Origin: an uncultured Eggerthellaceae bacterium
GTDB taxonomy: Bacteria > Actinomycetota > Coriobacteriia > Coriobacteriales > Eggerthellaceae
Direction of reading: 5' to 3'
DNA: 21,453 nucleotides
Assembly (NCBI GenBank): GCA_949450265.1
Contig: CASTMW010000014.1
Location: 1 to 21,453, forward strand
The notes under the pieces were generated by a model. That model was not told the origin of the DNA and did not search any database. It worked only from the letters and a program-made list of their open reading frames with translations. A program made the translations under genes and the position numbers. Positions 13,693-21,309 of the stretch are shown in pieces (position 1 is the stretch's first letter; each line of letters begins with the position of its first letter).

Positions 13693-13777
13693 GCCGTCTC
13701 CTGTCTCTTTGGGCTCTGGGCAACGCGCCCATGCCTGCTGCGCCACATTCGATCCTGTCCCTCGAATGGTCGCCCTT

Positions 13778-13848
13778 TCATTCTCGTACTTGAACCTAGT
13801 TGTACATAATCTAGTTCCACGTTCTGTCATTCTCGTACTTGAACCTAG
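13778..13848. repeat. Perfect 22-bp direct repeat upstream of the cupin gene
   Basis: TCATTCTCGTACTTGAACC plus TAG occurs at 13778-13799 and again at 13827-13848, identical in all 22 positions, 49 bases apart. Between them GAACCTAG and CTAGTTC form a near-inverted repeat around TTGTACATAAT. It lies about 86 bases upstream of the cupin start, and 45 bases before the CWB2 frame. It may be an operator pair or the footprint of a duplication. Confidence 0.9.
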
Positions 13849-13892
13849 CTTCATGTCAATAAGATGCAAGATGCGCTTTCAACATATTTTCC

Positions 13893-15026
13893 ATGCGTGT
13901 ACTATCAACAAGCGCGTTCGCATCAACGACCTATAGCATCATGTCAGGGGCAAATCGCTACGACACCATGGCGAAGCTCACGGCTGATATGGCATCGCCC
14001 TATTCTGACGTTGCAATCTTGGCAACAGGAACGAACTTCCCAGATGCTCTTGCCGCATCAAGTTTCGCCGGTTCGCTCGCAGCCAGCAAAGGAGGAAGCG
14101 TCCCTGTCGTGATAACCGATTCGAAGTCGCTTTCTTCGCAGGCCCGAACCGTTCTGATCAATCGGCTCAAGGTGAAAAAGGTCTATTTGGTCGGTGGCAC
14201 AGCCGCACTGAGCTCAACCGTTGAAACGCAACTCAAGTCAGCTGGGATCCAAACGAGCCGGATCGCTGGGTCAGCACGATCCCAGACAGCGAATATGCTC
14301 GCAAAAGCAATGCCGGTCCAGTCAAATACCAATACTGCCATCATCGTAACCGGCACAACCTATCCTGATGCACTTTCCATAGCACCGTATGCCTATGCAA
14401 CAAGATCACCGATCTTCTTGACCGAACGGAACACGCTTACACCCGAAACGCAAGCAACGATCAAGTCTCAGGGACTGACCAACGCGATCATCGTTGGCGG
14501 AACAAGCGCTGTCCCTGCATCCGTCGAAAGCCAACTGAGGAACTCTGGCGTGACCTTCATCTCACGCTGGTGGGGACAGAACCGTTACCAGACTTCAAGC
14601 GTTATCGCGGATAATTCCGTGAAGGCAGGAGTGCTGAGCTACAGTGGCAGCTATATCGCAACCGGGCGTAACTTCCCAGATGCCTTGAGCGCCGGTGCGG
14701 TTGCGGGAAGCGCCCGTGTCCCGCTTCTCCTGGCTGACAATACTGCGACTAGCGCACTTGACGATCATCTTCTCTCAAACACGAATGTTGGTTCCATCGA
14801 TCGCATCGTATTTGCTGGGGGAGATAGCGCTGTGCCCCCGGCTTTGCGCCAGCACGTTACGAACGCTATCTCTCAAGGCGGTTTTGTGTATCACACTCCT
14901 ACTGGGCAGAAGTATCACAAAACATCTGAATGCGCGAGCCTCAAACAGTCAACGACCAAACTGTCTTGCACGCAACAGCAAGCTCAAAGGCAGGGGCTGA
15001 CGGCCTGCAAGCTGTGCTATCACTAG
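13893..15026 (+). CDS. Cell wall binding repeat 2 (CWB2) surface protein, 5' end probably lost
   Basis: A 377-residue protein built of three CWB2 repeats of about 90-100 residues that bind cell-wall anionic polymers. Each repeat shows the family pattern: ANRYDTMAKL then LATGTNFPDALAAS and VYLVGGTAALS; ARSQTANMLAKA then VTGTTYPDALSIA and AIIVGGTSAVP; QNRYQTSSVIA then ATGRNFPDALSAG and IVFAGGDSAVP. The C-terminus (GQKYHKTSECASLKQ ... GLTACKLCYH) is a Cys/His-rich module seen at the end of other secreted proteins. No ribosome site precedes the ATG and no hydrophobic signal core is present, only STSAFASTTYS, like the end of a signal peptide. GC is lower than in neighbours. I read it as 5'-truncated and possibly acquired. 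Confidence 0.85.
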   Translation: MRVLSTSAFASTTYSIMSGANRYDTMAKLTADMASPYSDVAILATGTNFPDALAASSFAGSLAASKGGSVPVVITDSKSLSSQARTVLINRLKVKKVYLVGGTAALSSTVETQLKSAGIQTSRIAGSARSQTANMLAKAMPVQSNTNTAIIVTGTTYPDALSIAPYAYATRSPIFLTERNTLTPETQATIKSQGLTNAIIVGGTSAVPASVESQLRNSGVTFISRWWGQNRYQTSSVIADNSVKAGVLSYSGSYIATGRNFPDALSAGAVAGSARVPLLLADNTATSALDDHLLSNTNVGSIDRIVFAGGDSAVPPALRQHVTNAISQGGFVYHTPTGQKYHKTSECASLKQSTTKLSCTQQQAQRQGLTACKLCYH

Positions 15027-15067
15027 ATATCGCTGATCATGATCAAGGATTTATAGATAGGACCCCG

Positions 15068-15096
15068 AATGAACCCCGAGCCCCTCGGGGTTCATT
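15068..15096 (+). terminator. Strong hairpin terminator after CWB2 gene
   Basis: AATGAACCCCGAG (15068-15080) pairs perfectly with CTCGGGGTTCATT (15084-15096) around a CCC loop, 13 pairs. It lies 41 bases beyond the stop codon. There is no long T-tract, but the stem is very stable and is the obvious end of this transcript. Confidence 0.7.
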
Positions 15097-15128
15097 GCAA
15101 GCACATCGGTAGCGCAGTGCGGTAGAAT

Positions 15129-15173
15129 GCGAGCGAACGTGAAGCGAGCGAACACGAAGCGAACGAGCGCGAG
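15129..15173. repeat. Three 15-bp tandem repeats before a start codon
   Basis: GCGAGCGAACGTGAA (15129-15143), GCGAGCGAACACGAA (15144-15158) and GCGAACGAGCGCGAG (15159-15173) run head to tail. The array ends within the ribosome site region, ten bases before the ATG at 15184, so copy number would alter the leader of that gene. The unit is a multiple of three. Confidence 0.85.
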
Positions 15174-15183
15174 GGAGGTTGCC

Positions 15184-15639
15184 ATGTTCAAAGTGCGCGC
15201 ATGCAATCTGCTGATCGTGGCCGGTGCGGTCTGGCTGGCCGCTGGCGTCAACATCGTGCGTCTGGGCATCCTCGGGTGCCTTGCCGGTACGGCGCCGATC
15301 CTTGCGCTGTTCATCGGCATACCAGCCATCTTCCTTATCTTCCATATCATGTTCAGCAAGCTGGTGGGCAAACATGCCGACCGCATCCGCAGCTATGGCG
15401 ACAACCGGCTGCTCGTGCTGCGTTTCTTCGACGCGAAAGGCTACCTCATCATGGCGTTCATGATGAGCGCTGGCATCGGGCTGCGAGCGTTCGGCGTAGT
15501 GCCGGATTGGTTCGTGGCCTTCTTCTACACCGGGCTGGGCACAGCGCTCATGCTGGCAGGCGTAGGATTCCTAGTACACTTCCACTACCGCGGCGGCCAG
15601 ATCGTCTGCCCGGTCACGAAGAGGACGCGTCTGGCCTAG
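15184..15639 (+). CDS. Small polytopic membrane protein of unknown function
   Basis: A 151-residue protein I cannot place in a named family. Hydrophobic segments lie at about residues 8-30 (LLIVAGAVWLAAGVNIVRLGIL), 36-58 (APILALFIGIPAIFLIFHIMF), 88-106 and 115-135, giving about four membrane spans with a basic loop SKLVGKHADRIRSYGDNR between. The end IVCPVTKRTRLA is basic. The ATG at 15184 has GGGAGG upstream; a longer start would read the 15-bp repeat. It is flanked by a terminator and a tetraloop hairpin, so it is probably transcribed alone. A degenerate copy of part of its sequence lies just downstream. Confidence 0.8.
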   Translation: MFKVRACNLLIVAGAVWLAAGVNIVRLGILGCLAGTAPILALFIGIPAIFLIFHIMFSKLVGKHADRIRSYGDNRLLVLRFFDAKGYLIMAFMMSAGIGLRAFGVVPDWFVAFFYTGLGTALMLAGVGFLVHFHYRGGQIVCPVTKRTRLA

Positions 15640-15662
15640 CGAAACGCAGAACGAGAAATAGC

Positions 15663-15682
15663 GCAACGGACGAATCCGTTGC
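15663..15682 (+). terminator. Possible tetraloop hairpin terminator
   Basis: GCAACGGA (15663-15670), loop CGAA, TCCGTTGC (15675-15682), an 8-pair perfect stem 23 bases after the stop codon, followed by a pyrimidine-rich stretch without a clear T-tract. Confidence 0.5.
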
Positions 15683-15713
15683 TCGTGCTGCGCTTCTTCA
15701 ACACGAAAGGCTA
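15678..15713. repeat. Degenerate copy of an internal segment of the upstream membrane protein gene
   Basis: These 36 bases match 15408-15443 inside the gene at 15184-15639 in 32 positions; the offset is 270 bases, exactly 90 codons. The shared part encodes LLVLRFFDAKG-like residues in the gene; the copy then meets a stop (TAA). It is probably a remnant of a tandem paralogue or partial duplication. Confidence 0.75.
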
Positions 15714-15859
15714 ACGGATTACAACACGATCCTACCAATACGCATGATCCGTAGTACACATGATCCGTCCCCGTTACAGCGAGTTGTCGAACCTCTATCA
15801 GCCTAAGATCCACACCGCATTCTTCCGCTCATCAGCGGTAGCATCGAACCGTACTTGCG

Positions 15860-15964
15860 GGTTCCGCACCTGGTCCGAGGCCCGGTACCGCGCCCAACCC
15901 GTGCCTGGCCGCACTGGGTTTGGTGCCCGATCCAATGCCCGGCTCCGCGCCCGGTCCCGCACCT
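15860..15964. repeat. Degenerate 12-bp minisatellite upstream of the rhodanese gene
   Basis: About eight full units (one extra unit is 9 bp) related to GGTCCCGCACCT / GGCTCCGCGCCC run head to tail, for example 15860-15871, 15884-15895, 15941-15952 and 15953-15964. The array ends 47 bases before the rhodanese start and lies in the 372-base intergenic region 15640-16011, which otherwise holds only CATGATCCGT repeated at 15743 and 15759. Confidence 0.75.
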
Positions 15965-16011
15965 GCAGGTTCAACACCCACGCACCCGATCTTGCGTTGA
16001 TAGGAGATGCT

Positions 16012-16377
16012 ATGACTGACAACAACGATCCGATCACCGTGATAGAGAGCGCGCGCGTCCAGGAAGCGGCGCGCGTTGGGCTGCCCGTCATCGACGTGCG
16101 CCCGACATCCATGTATGAGGCTGGCCACGTTCCCGGCGCCGTGAACGTGCCACTGATCGACCCAGAGGACGGCTCCATGGTGCCCGACGACCAGCTAGTG
16201 GCGGCCGTGGAAACAGCGGGTGTGCAGCCTACCGATGACGTTGTGCTGTATTGCCAGACCGGCCTTCACGCTGGGCTTGCCGCCGATACGCTGGCGCAAA
16301 AGGGCTTCTCGAACGTGGAGCTGTATTCCGGCAGCATGAACGACTGGTCAGCGAAGGGCCTGCCCATCGAGCACTAG
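16012..16377 (+). CDS. Rhodanese domain protein (sulfurtransferase)
   Basis: A 121-residue single-domain rhodanese. The substrate-entry loop and conserved DVR (residues 28-30), E-A-G-H-V-P-G-A-V-N-V-P (36-47) and the active-site loop YCQTGLHAG with catalytic Cys81 match the family; the loop C-Q-T-G-L-H-A lacks the second arginine of thiosulfate-specific enzymes, so the sulfur donor is uncertain. It forms a persulfide on Cys81 and passes sulfur or cyanide-derived sulfur to acceptors. Cytoplasmic, no signal peptide. The ATG at 16012 has AGGAGA upstream; the longer frame from 15760 would read the minisatellite. Confidence 0.92.
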   Translation: MTDNNDPITVIESARVQEAARVGLPVIDVRPTSMYEAGHVPGAVNVPLIDPEDGSMVPDDQLVAAVETAGVQPTDDVVLYCQTGLHAGLAADTLAQKGFSNVELYSGSMNDWSAKGLPIEH

Positions 16378-16507
16378 TTCTTCACTCTCCTTCTGTGCTC
16401 CAAAGGAGCGCGCGGCGCATCCTCGCCAACGGGCAAGAGCGGCGCATCGGGAAAATAGGCGCGCGGGCCATGTGAACCCGTATCCGCCCTCTTTGACACC
16501 GAACATC

Positions 16508-16546
16508 AAGGAGGCACGCACGTGACAAGTGCGGCGTAAGGCCTCC
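16508..16546 (+). other. Perfect ribosome site with a 5-codon frame
   Basis: AAGGAGG (16508-16514) is followed at 16522 by GTG-ACA-AGT-GCG-GCG-TAA. GGAGGC (16510-16515) could also pair with GCCTCC (16541-16546), hiding the site. It lies in the 184 bases between the rhodanese and the end of the solute-binding protein gene, which otherwise contain only a small GCTCC-AAA-GGAGC hairpin (16397-16409). It is probably a vestige of a lost gene. Confidence 0.3.
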
Positions 16547-16561
16547 GACCTTATTCCGACC

Positions 16562-17998
16562 TCATTCGTGGAGCTGGCTGGCGGCGATGCCCGCGTCGAT
16601 GACAGCATTGCAAGAAGCATCGATGTGCGCCGCCGCCTCTTCCGGAGAGATGACGCCCATCAGCAGATCGTGCATATGCAGGTAGAACACCTCGCGGATG
16701 GCGCGTGTGTCGGGATTGCTACCCGTGAAGTCCACCACGTTATCACGATTGCTCGCGAACAGCTCGAACCCGGTGATCTGACTGCCGTACCGATCAGCCA
16801 CGCGGCTTGACGCTGGCAGCGTGCCCGCCGCATACGACAGCAGGTCCTCGTTCGCGTACACGTACGCCAGAAAATCCTTCGCCACCTGCACCTTCTGCGC
16901 ATCCCCGTTATCGAACACCTCGAAGCCGGACACGAACGTGGTGGCGCAGCCCGCAGCCGTCGGCCCTGGAAAGTTCACCAGCCCAATGGTGTCGCCGTAA
17001 CGATCTATGGATGCGTTGTTCACCATGTAGATGGCTAGTTGGCCCTTCTGGAATAGGCTGGAACAGTCCTCTATCTCCAAGTTCTCGCTGTGTGGCGGGA
17101 ACCAACCGCGCGCCACGCCGTCTTGGATGCGCCGCAACCCCGCAATGCCCTCGGGCGTGGACAGGTTGAAATGTCCGCTCTCGTCGAAGAAGTTCGATCC
17201 GGCCGCGCGCAGCAACGTCATGGTATGCGTGTCGCCCTGCGAGCTGGCCGCATACATCATCATGGGGTAGGTCGCCTCGGGCAGGTTGGCGGCCAGAGTG
17301 TCCAGGATCGTATCCCATTCGTCCAGGCTCCACGACTGAATGCTATCGCTTTCCACATACCGCCCCAGCCCCGCCTGCTCGAACAGCGCCTTGTTATAAG
17401 CCAGCACGTTCTGGCGGCTGAGGTACGGCATCAGGTACACCCGGTCCTCCACCGTGCTCATGTCCCACAGATGGCCCAAGATGTCGTCGCGCACCTCATC
17501 GGTGATGGCGTCGTCCAGCGGCACCACGCGCCCGGTGTGGACGTACGTGGAGATGTTGAAGTAGTCGCCGTACAGCACGTCAACGGCATTATTGGTGTCG
17601 AAGCAGTCCACCACCGCGTCATCGTATTGGTTCTGCTCGAACACTTCCACATCGATCACGACAGGAGTTTCGTAGTCGCGCTCGAACGCGGCAGCCATGC
17701 GTGATACCACCTGGTCGATCTGGGTGATGGAATCGTCGAACACCACATCATGGCCCGTGCGCGGCACCTTCACCGTCAGATGGACCGCTTGCTCCTGCGG
17801 AGCTTGGCACGCCGCCAAGGGCAGCAGCGCCACCGCCATGCACAGGGCGCACAGCAACGCGCCTAGGCGCTTCGGAGAGAGGATGGCGGCCGCTCGCTGA
17901 GCCGTGCGCCGGGCTACGCGGGCCGTCCGCCACGCCATGCGTTGCGTCGCATGCTCCGATACCCGCTGAGCCTCTCTTGTAGCTTCCTTCAGCGTCAT
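16562..17998 (-). CDS. Solute-binding lipoprotein co-translated with hybrid histidine kinase
   Basis: A 478-residue extracellular solute-binding protein of the family-1 (sugar-type) class. A long basic lead (about 1-44) precedes a hydrophobic segment (45-63) and lipobox L-A-A-C with Cys64, the expected lipid anchor. The mature part has typical features: AAAFERDYETPVVIDVEVFEQ, VDVLYGDYFNISTYVHTGRVVPLDDAI, LMPYLSRQNVLAYNKALFEQAGL and SWSLDEWDTILDTLAANLP (lid and hinge regions). The ATG at 17998 is fixed by AAAGGAG nine bases upstream and the shared TGATG junction with the kinase gene. No permease or ATPase is nearby, so it is more likely a periplasmic/surface sensor partner of the kinase than a transport component. 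Confidence 0.9.
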   Translation of the reverse strand: MTLKEATREAQRVSEHATQRMAWRTARVARRTAQRAAAILSPKRLGALLCALCMAVALLPLAACQAPQEQAVHLTVKVPRTGHDVVFDDSITQIDQVVSRMAAAFERDYETPVVIDVEVFEQNQYDDAVVDCFDTNNAVDVLYGDYFNISTYVHTGRVVPLDDAITDEVRDDILGHLWDMSTVEDRVYLMPYLSRQNVLAYNKALFEQAGLGRYVESDSIQSWSLDEWDTILDTLAANLPEATYPMMMYAASSQGDTHTMTLLRAAGSNFFDESGHFNLSTPEGIAGLRRIQDGVARGWFPPHSENLEIEDCSSLFQKGQLAIYMVNNASIDRYGDTIGLVNFPGPTAAGCATTFVSGFEVFDNGDAQKVQVAKDFLAYVYANEDLLSYAAGTLPASSRVADRYGSQITGFELFASNRDNVVDFTGSNPDTRAIREVFYLHMHDLLMGVISPEEAAAHIDASCNAVIDAGIAASQLHE

Positions 17999-20337
17999 CA
18001 GCGTTGCTCCTTTCGCACGCTGCCCAGCTTCTCCAGCATCACGCGCATGTTCAGCGGCTTCGGCAGGAAATCGTCCATGCCGCTTTCCAGCGCGCGTTCG
18101 CGATCTTCCACCAGCGTGGAGGCGGTGCAGGCGAAGATGCGCACCGTGGTGGAATCTGCGCGATCCAGCTGTCGGATGGCCTTCGCAGCGTCGTAGCCGT
18201 CCATGACCGGCATCTGAGCGTCCATCAAGATGGCGTCGAAGGCGCCTTCGGCCGAGGCAGCGAACGCATCCACGGCCTCCTGCCCATTGGTAGCGATGGT
18301 CACCTCGTGGCCTTCTTCGGTCAGGATGCTGGACAGGATGTCGGCGTTCAGATCGTTGTCCTCGGCGATGAGCAGGTTCAGGGGCCGATCGTCAGGCGCG
18401 GCAGCTTCGGTGGCGGTTTTGTTCGGCGCGGCAGTCCCGGTAGCTTCGGTGGCGCTTTCGCCGGGCACCGCAGGCACGCTAGCTGCGTTCACCACCTGCG
18501 CATCTCTTGCCGCATCATCCGGCCGTTCCTTGCTCGCTGCTTTGGCCGCCTTGCTCTTGATCCCTTCCGCTCCCGCATTCGCCGCAGCCCCACCAGGCAG
18601 CCGCCCGTCCGCCGCAGCCATGGGCAACGCAACGGCCACGGTGAACCGCGAACCTCGGCCCAGCTTGCTCTCCACCGACAGCTGGCCGCCCATCTGCTGC
18701 ACCAGCAGGTGGCTGATGGACATGCCTAGCCCCGTGCCCTTCTGGCTTTCGCTGATGGCGTTGCGCTCCTGCGTGAACGTATCGAAGATCTGTCGCTGGA
18801 ACTCAGGCGTCATACCGCAGCCCGTGTCGGCAATGGATATGCGCGTGAACACGTTGCGGCTGTTGTTGAGCACCGTTTGGTCGGCTGTGATGGTGATGCT
18901 GCCACCGTCGGGCGTGAACTTCACCGCGTTCGACAGGATGTTCATCAGCACCTGGCTCACGCGCACCTCGTCGCCGATGACCTCCGGATGCGGCAGGTCA
19001 ACGCCGCTGGTGTCCAGCTTGATGCCTGCTTCGGCGATGGGCTCGCGCTGCATCTCGCACACGTTGTCCAAAGCCGCGCGCAGGCTGAACCGCTCGCGCG
19101 CCAGGTCCACCTTGCCCGCCTGCAACTTCGACACGTCCAAGATGTCGTTCACCAGTGACAGCAGGTATTGAGCCGCCTTGTTCATCTTCTGCACGTAACC
19201 TGCAATGGCCACGTTGTCGTCCAAATGGCGCTCCATCAGATGATTCAGCCCGATGATGCCATTGAGCGGTGTGCGGATCTCGTGGCTCATGTTCGACAGG
19301 AACTCCGCGCGCGCGGCCGCTTCCGCGTTAGCGCGGATGGACCGCTTCATGAAGCGATAGATGATGACCATCATGACGATCAGCACCAGCACCAGCGCCA
19401 CCAACATGCAAGCGGTCATGAAGATGAACGGCGAGAAGCGCTGCTCGAACACCGAGGTGGGCACCGTCATGATGAACGACCAGCTGGTGCCTTCGATCGG
19501 CTCGAAGCTGATGACCTGGCGCTCGCCGTGGGCCGTCACACAGTGGATCACGAAGCTACGCCCCTCGGAGATGTTGCGGCGCACATCGGCGGTGGTCAGC
19601 CCGTCTTCGATGAAGCTGGAATCTAGCAGATCGTAGAAGTTGTTGCGGCCAGACAGGTCGGTGGCAGGCGCGGCGCTGACGATGTAGTACCCGGCTGGGT
19701 TGATGACGCTAGAGATGCCTTGGCCGTCGAAGCTCTCGATGAGCAACTGATCGCGGATGGCCGACAGATCGCTGCGGCCCAGCATGGCCACGAACTGGTG
19801 GTCGCCGATGGTCATGCCGTCCATGCGCACGCCGTAGATCAGCGATTCCTTAGTGGTTTCCAGCTTGCCGTACGCATCGTCGTAGAGCATGACGAAGTTA
19901 TCGCGGCCGTCGGCGAACATCTCGTCGTAAGCGTGTTCACCCGCGTTGAAGCGCGCATACGAACTGCTGTACAGGATGCCGTCGGTGTCCAGCAGGTAGA
20001 TAGCGTTGAACATGCTGGACGAGGCCGCTTCCAGATTCATCTGTTCCTGGGCCTCTTGGACGGTCTGCACGTCGTAGACCGCCATGCGCTTGGCCGCCGA
20101 ATCAAGGCGTCCGTAGGCGTTGTCCAGCGAGCCTTCCACAGATTCCACGTCGTGACTGGATATCTCGTTGACCGATGCCATCAGGTCGCTGGAGACGGTG
20201 ATGGAGAGCTGCTCAAGGTACACGCACACCGCCGCGATCACCACAGCGATGGAAACGGTGAAGATAAGTATGTATCGTTTTCTATTCAGGAACGTCCTGT
20301 CTGTTGGTTGGGCAAGAACGTGTGCTATGGAGTCCAT
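17998..20337 (-). CDS. Hybrid sensor histidine kinase with extracytoplasmic Cache-type domain
   Basis: A 779-residue inner-membrane protein. A first membrane segment (about 21-41) and a second (about 304-328) enclose a 260-residue extracytoplasmic region resembling a Cache sensor (FNAIYLLDTDGILYSSSYARFNAGEHAYDEM; GYYIVSAAP). The cytoplasmic part carries a HisKA H-box SHEIRTPLNGIIG with His352, an HATPase with N-box (VLMNILSNAVKF, Asn470), G1 DTGCGM and G2 GTGLGM, an Ala/Thr-rich linker (about 573-650) and a receiver domain with acidic pair AEDND, phosphoacceptor Asp706 (LMDAQMPVMDG), Thr738 and Lys760. All catalytic residues are intact. Start ATG at 20337 has no clear ribosome site; a GTG at 20385 is the alternative. 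Its TGA overlaps the ATG of the solute-binding lipoprotein gene by one base, so sensor and binding protein are made together. Confidence 0.92.
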   Translation of the reverse strand: MDSIAHVLAQPTDRTFLNRKRYILIFTVSIAVVIAAVCVYLEQLSITVSSDLMASVNEISSHDVESVEGSLDNAYGRLDSAAKRMAVYDVQTVQEAQEQMNLEAASSSMFNAIYLLDTDGILYSSSYARFNAGEHAYDEMFADGRDNFVMLYDDAYGKLETTKESLIYGVRMDGMTIGDHQFVAMLGRSDLSAIRDQLLIESFDGQGISSVINPAGYYIVSAAPATDLSGRNNFYDLLDSSFIEDGLTTADVRRNISEGRSFVIHCVTAHGERQVISFEPIEGTSWSFIMTVPTSVFEQRFSPFIFMTACMLVALVLVLIVMMVIIYRFMKRSIRANAEAAARAEFLSNMSHEIRTPLNGIIGLNHLMERHLDDNVAIAGYVQKMNKAAQYLLSLVNDILDVSKLQAGKVDLARERFSLRAALDNVCEMQREPIAEAGIKLDTSGVDLPHPEVIGDEVRVSQVLMNILSNAVKFTPDGGSITITADQTVLNNSRNVFTRISIADTGCGMTPEFQRQIFDTFTQERNAISESQKGTGLGMSISHLLVQQMGGQLSVESKLGRGSRFTVAVALPMAAADGRLPGGAAANAGAEGIKSKAAKAASKERPDDAARDAQVVNAASVPAVPGESATEATGTAAPNKTATEAAAPDDRPLNLLIAEDNDLNADILSSILTEEGHEVTIATNGQEAVDAFAASAEGAFDAILMDAQMPVMDGYDAAKAIRQLDRADSTTVRIFACTASTLVEDRERALESGMDDFLPKPLNMRVMLEKLGSVRKEQR

Positions 20338-20536
20338 GGTAGCATGATGTTTCAGAGCGGATGGGCAGCGCTGGGCACACACCACATCGTGCGCATGAGT
20401 TCAAGATAGCGCATGATGGCTGACGCGCAGGCGTGAGCATCTTACAAACGGCGCTCGGCGGTGCCGCCATGTATGTGGCATGCAAATGCAAGCGTTCCGT
20501 AACCGATACGCAGAGTTCGACTTGAACTATTAGAAT

Positions 20537-20572
20537 GGTCGCATGGGTCCCATCGGTCCCATCGGTCGCATT
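20537..20572. repeat. Four 9-bp tandem repeats upstream of the HAD phosphatase gene
   Basis: Units GGTCGCATG, GGTCCCATC, GGTCCCATC and GGTCGCATT at 20537-20545, 20546-20554, 20555-20563 and 20564-20572 (the second starts with a G shared by the run). They lie 62 bases before the ATG. This intergenic stretch (20338-20634) otherwise holds divergent promoters and no gene. Confidence 0.8.
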
Positions 20573-20634
20573 CATGGTGACGGCTGGCGGCGTTCGCATC
20601 GGCGGGGCCGCATCGTGAAAGAGAAAGGCGCAGC

Positions 20635-21309
20635 ATGGCTGAAAGTCGATTCACTACTTATATATTCGATCTGGACGGCACGCTGCTGGACACGCTGCCC
20701 GACCTGACGCAGCTGGCGAATCGCATCCTGCGCGATGTGGGGTATCCCGAGCGCACGCAGCAGGAGATCCTTACGTTCGTGGGCAACGGGGTTCGCCGTC
20801 TGATGTACCAGGCACTCCCCGACGATGCGCCCGAGGACGTGGTGGAGCGCGCCATGCAGATATGGAATAACCATTTCCAGGAATACCATAAGCTGACCCA
20901 GCCGTATCCAGGCGTGGTAGAGTTGCTGGAAGAGTTGCGACGGCGCGGGGCGGGCATCGGCGTGGTGTCCAACAAGCTGCAAGCGGGCGTGGACCAGATC
21001 GTCAGCATGAAGCTGCCGGGGCTAGTGGACGACATGCTGGGCGAGAGCCCGGCGGTGCCGCGCAAGCCCGATCCCACCGGCATCAAGATGATGATGGCGT
21101 CGCTGGGCGGCACGCCGGAGAACACGGTCTATGTGGGCGATTCGCCGGGCGATATGCGCGCGGCGCGGGCAGCTGGCGTGTTCGCGGTGGCGTGCACGTG
21201 GGGGTATCACGATCGCGAGGATTTCGAGGCGCCGCGGGCAGATGCGGATGCGCTGCCGGATGCCATCGTGGACGAGCCGCGCCAGATACTGGACCTGGGA
21301 GCAGCATAG
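20635..21309 (+). CDS. gph: HAD-IA phosphatase, phosphoglycolate phosphatase-like
   Basis: A 224-residue cytoplasmic HAD hydrolase. Motif I FDLDGTLLDT gives Asp12 (nucleophile) and Asp14, a four-helix cap follows (TQLANRILRDVGYPERT ... GVRRLMYQALPDDAPEDVVE), motif II is VVSNK with Ser, and motif III/IV are RKPDPTG and VGDSPGD, where the aspartates bind Mg. This matches Gph/PGP-type phosphatases that dephosphorylate 2-phosphoglycolate produced in DNA repair, although related HAD-IA enzymes act on other sugar phosphates or pyrophosphate. The ATG at 20635 has AGAAAGGCG upstream. It is divergent from the histidine kinase gene. The symbol is given for the family, not a proven substrate. Confidence 0.88.
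   Translation: MAESRFTTYIFDLDGTLLDTLPDLTQLANRILRDVGYPERTQQEILTFVGNGVRRLMYQALPDDAPEDVVERAMQIWNNHFQEYHKLTQPYPGVVELLEELRRRGAGIGVVSNKLQAGVDQIVSMKLPGLVDDMLGESPAVPRKPDPTGIKMMMASLGGTPENTVYVGDSPGDMRAARAAGVFAVACTWGYHDREDFEAPRADADALPDAIVDEPRQILDLGAA

Noticed and set aside
15760..16011. N-terminal extension of the rhodanese frame through the 12-bp minisatellite
   Set aside because: The start at 16012 has a good ribosome site and matches the rhodanese domain start; the extension is Arg/Pro low complexity from the repeat.
20338..20634. tRNA or small RNA in the divergent intergenic region before the phosphatase
   Set aside because: No cloverleaf or GGTTCGA-like T-loop was found; only 9-bp repeats and short hairpins (GGCGG-TG-CCGCC).
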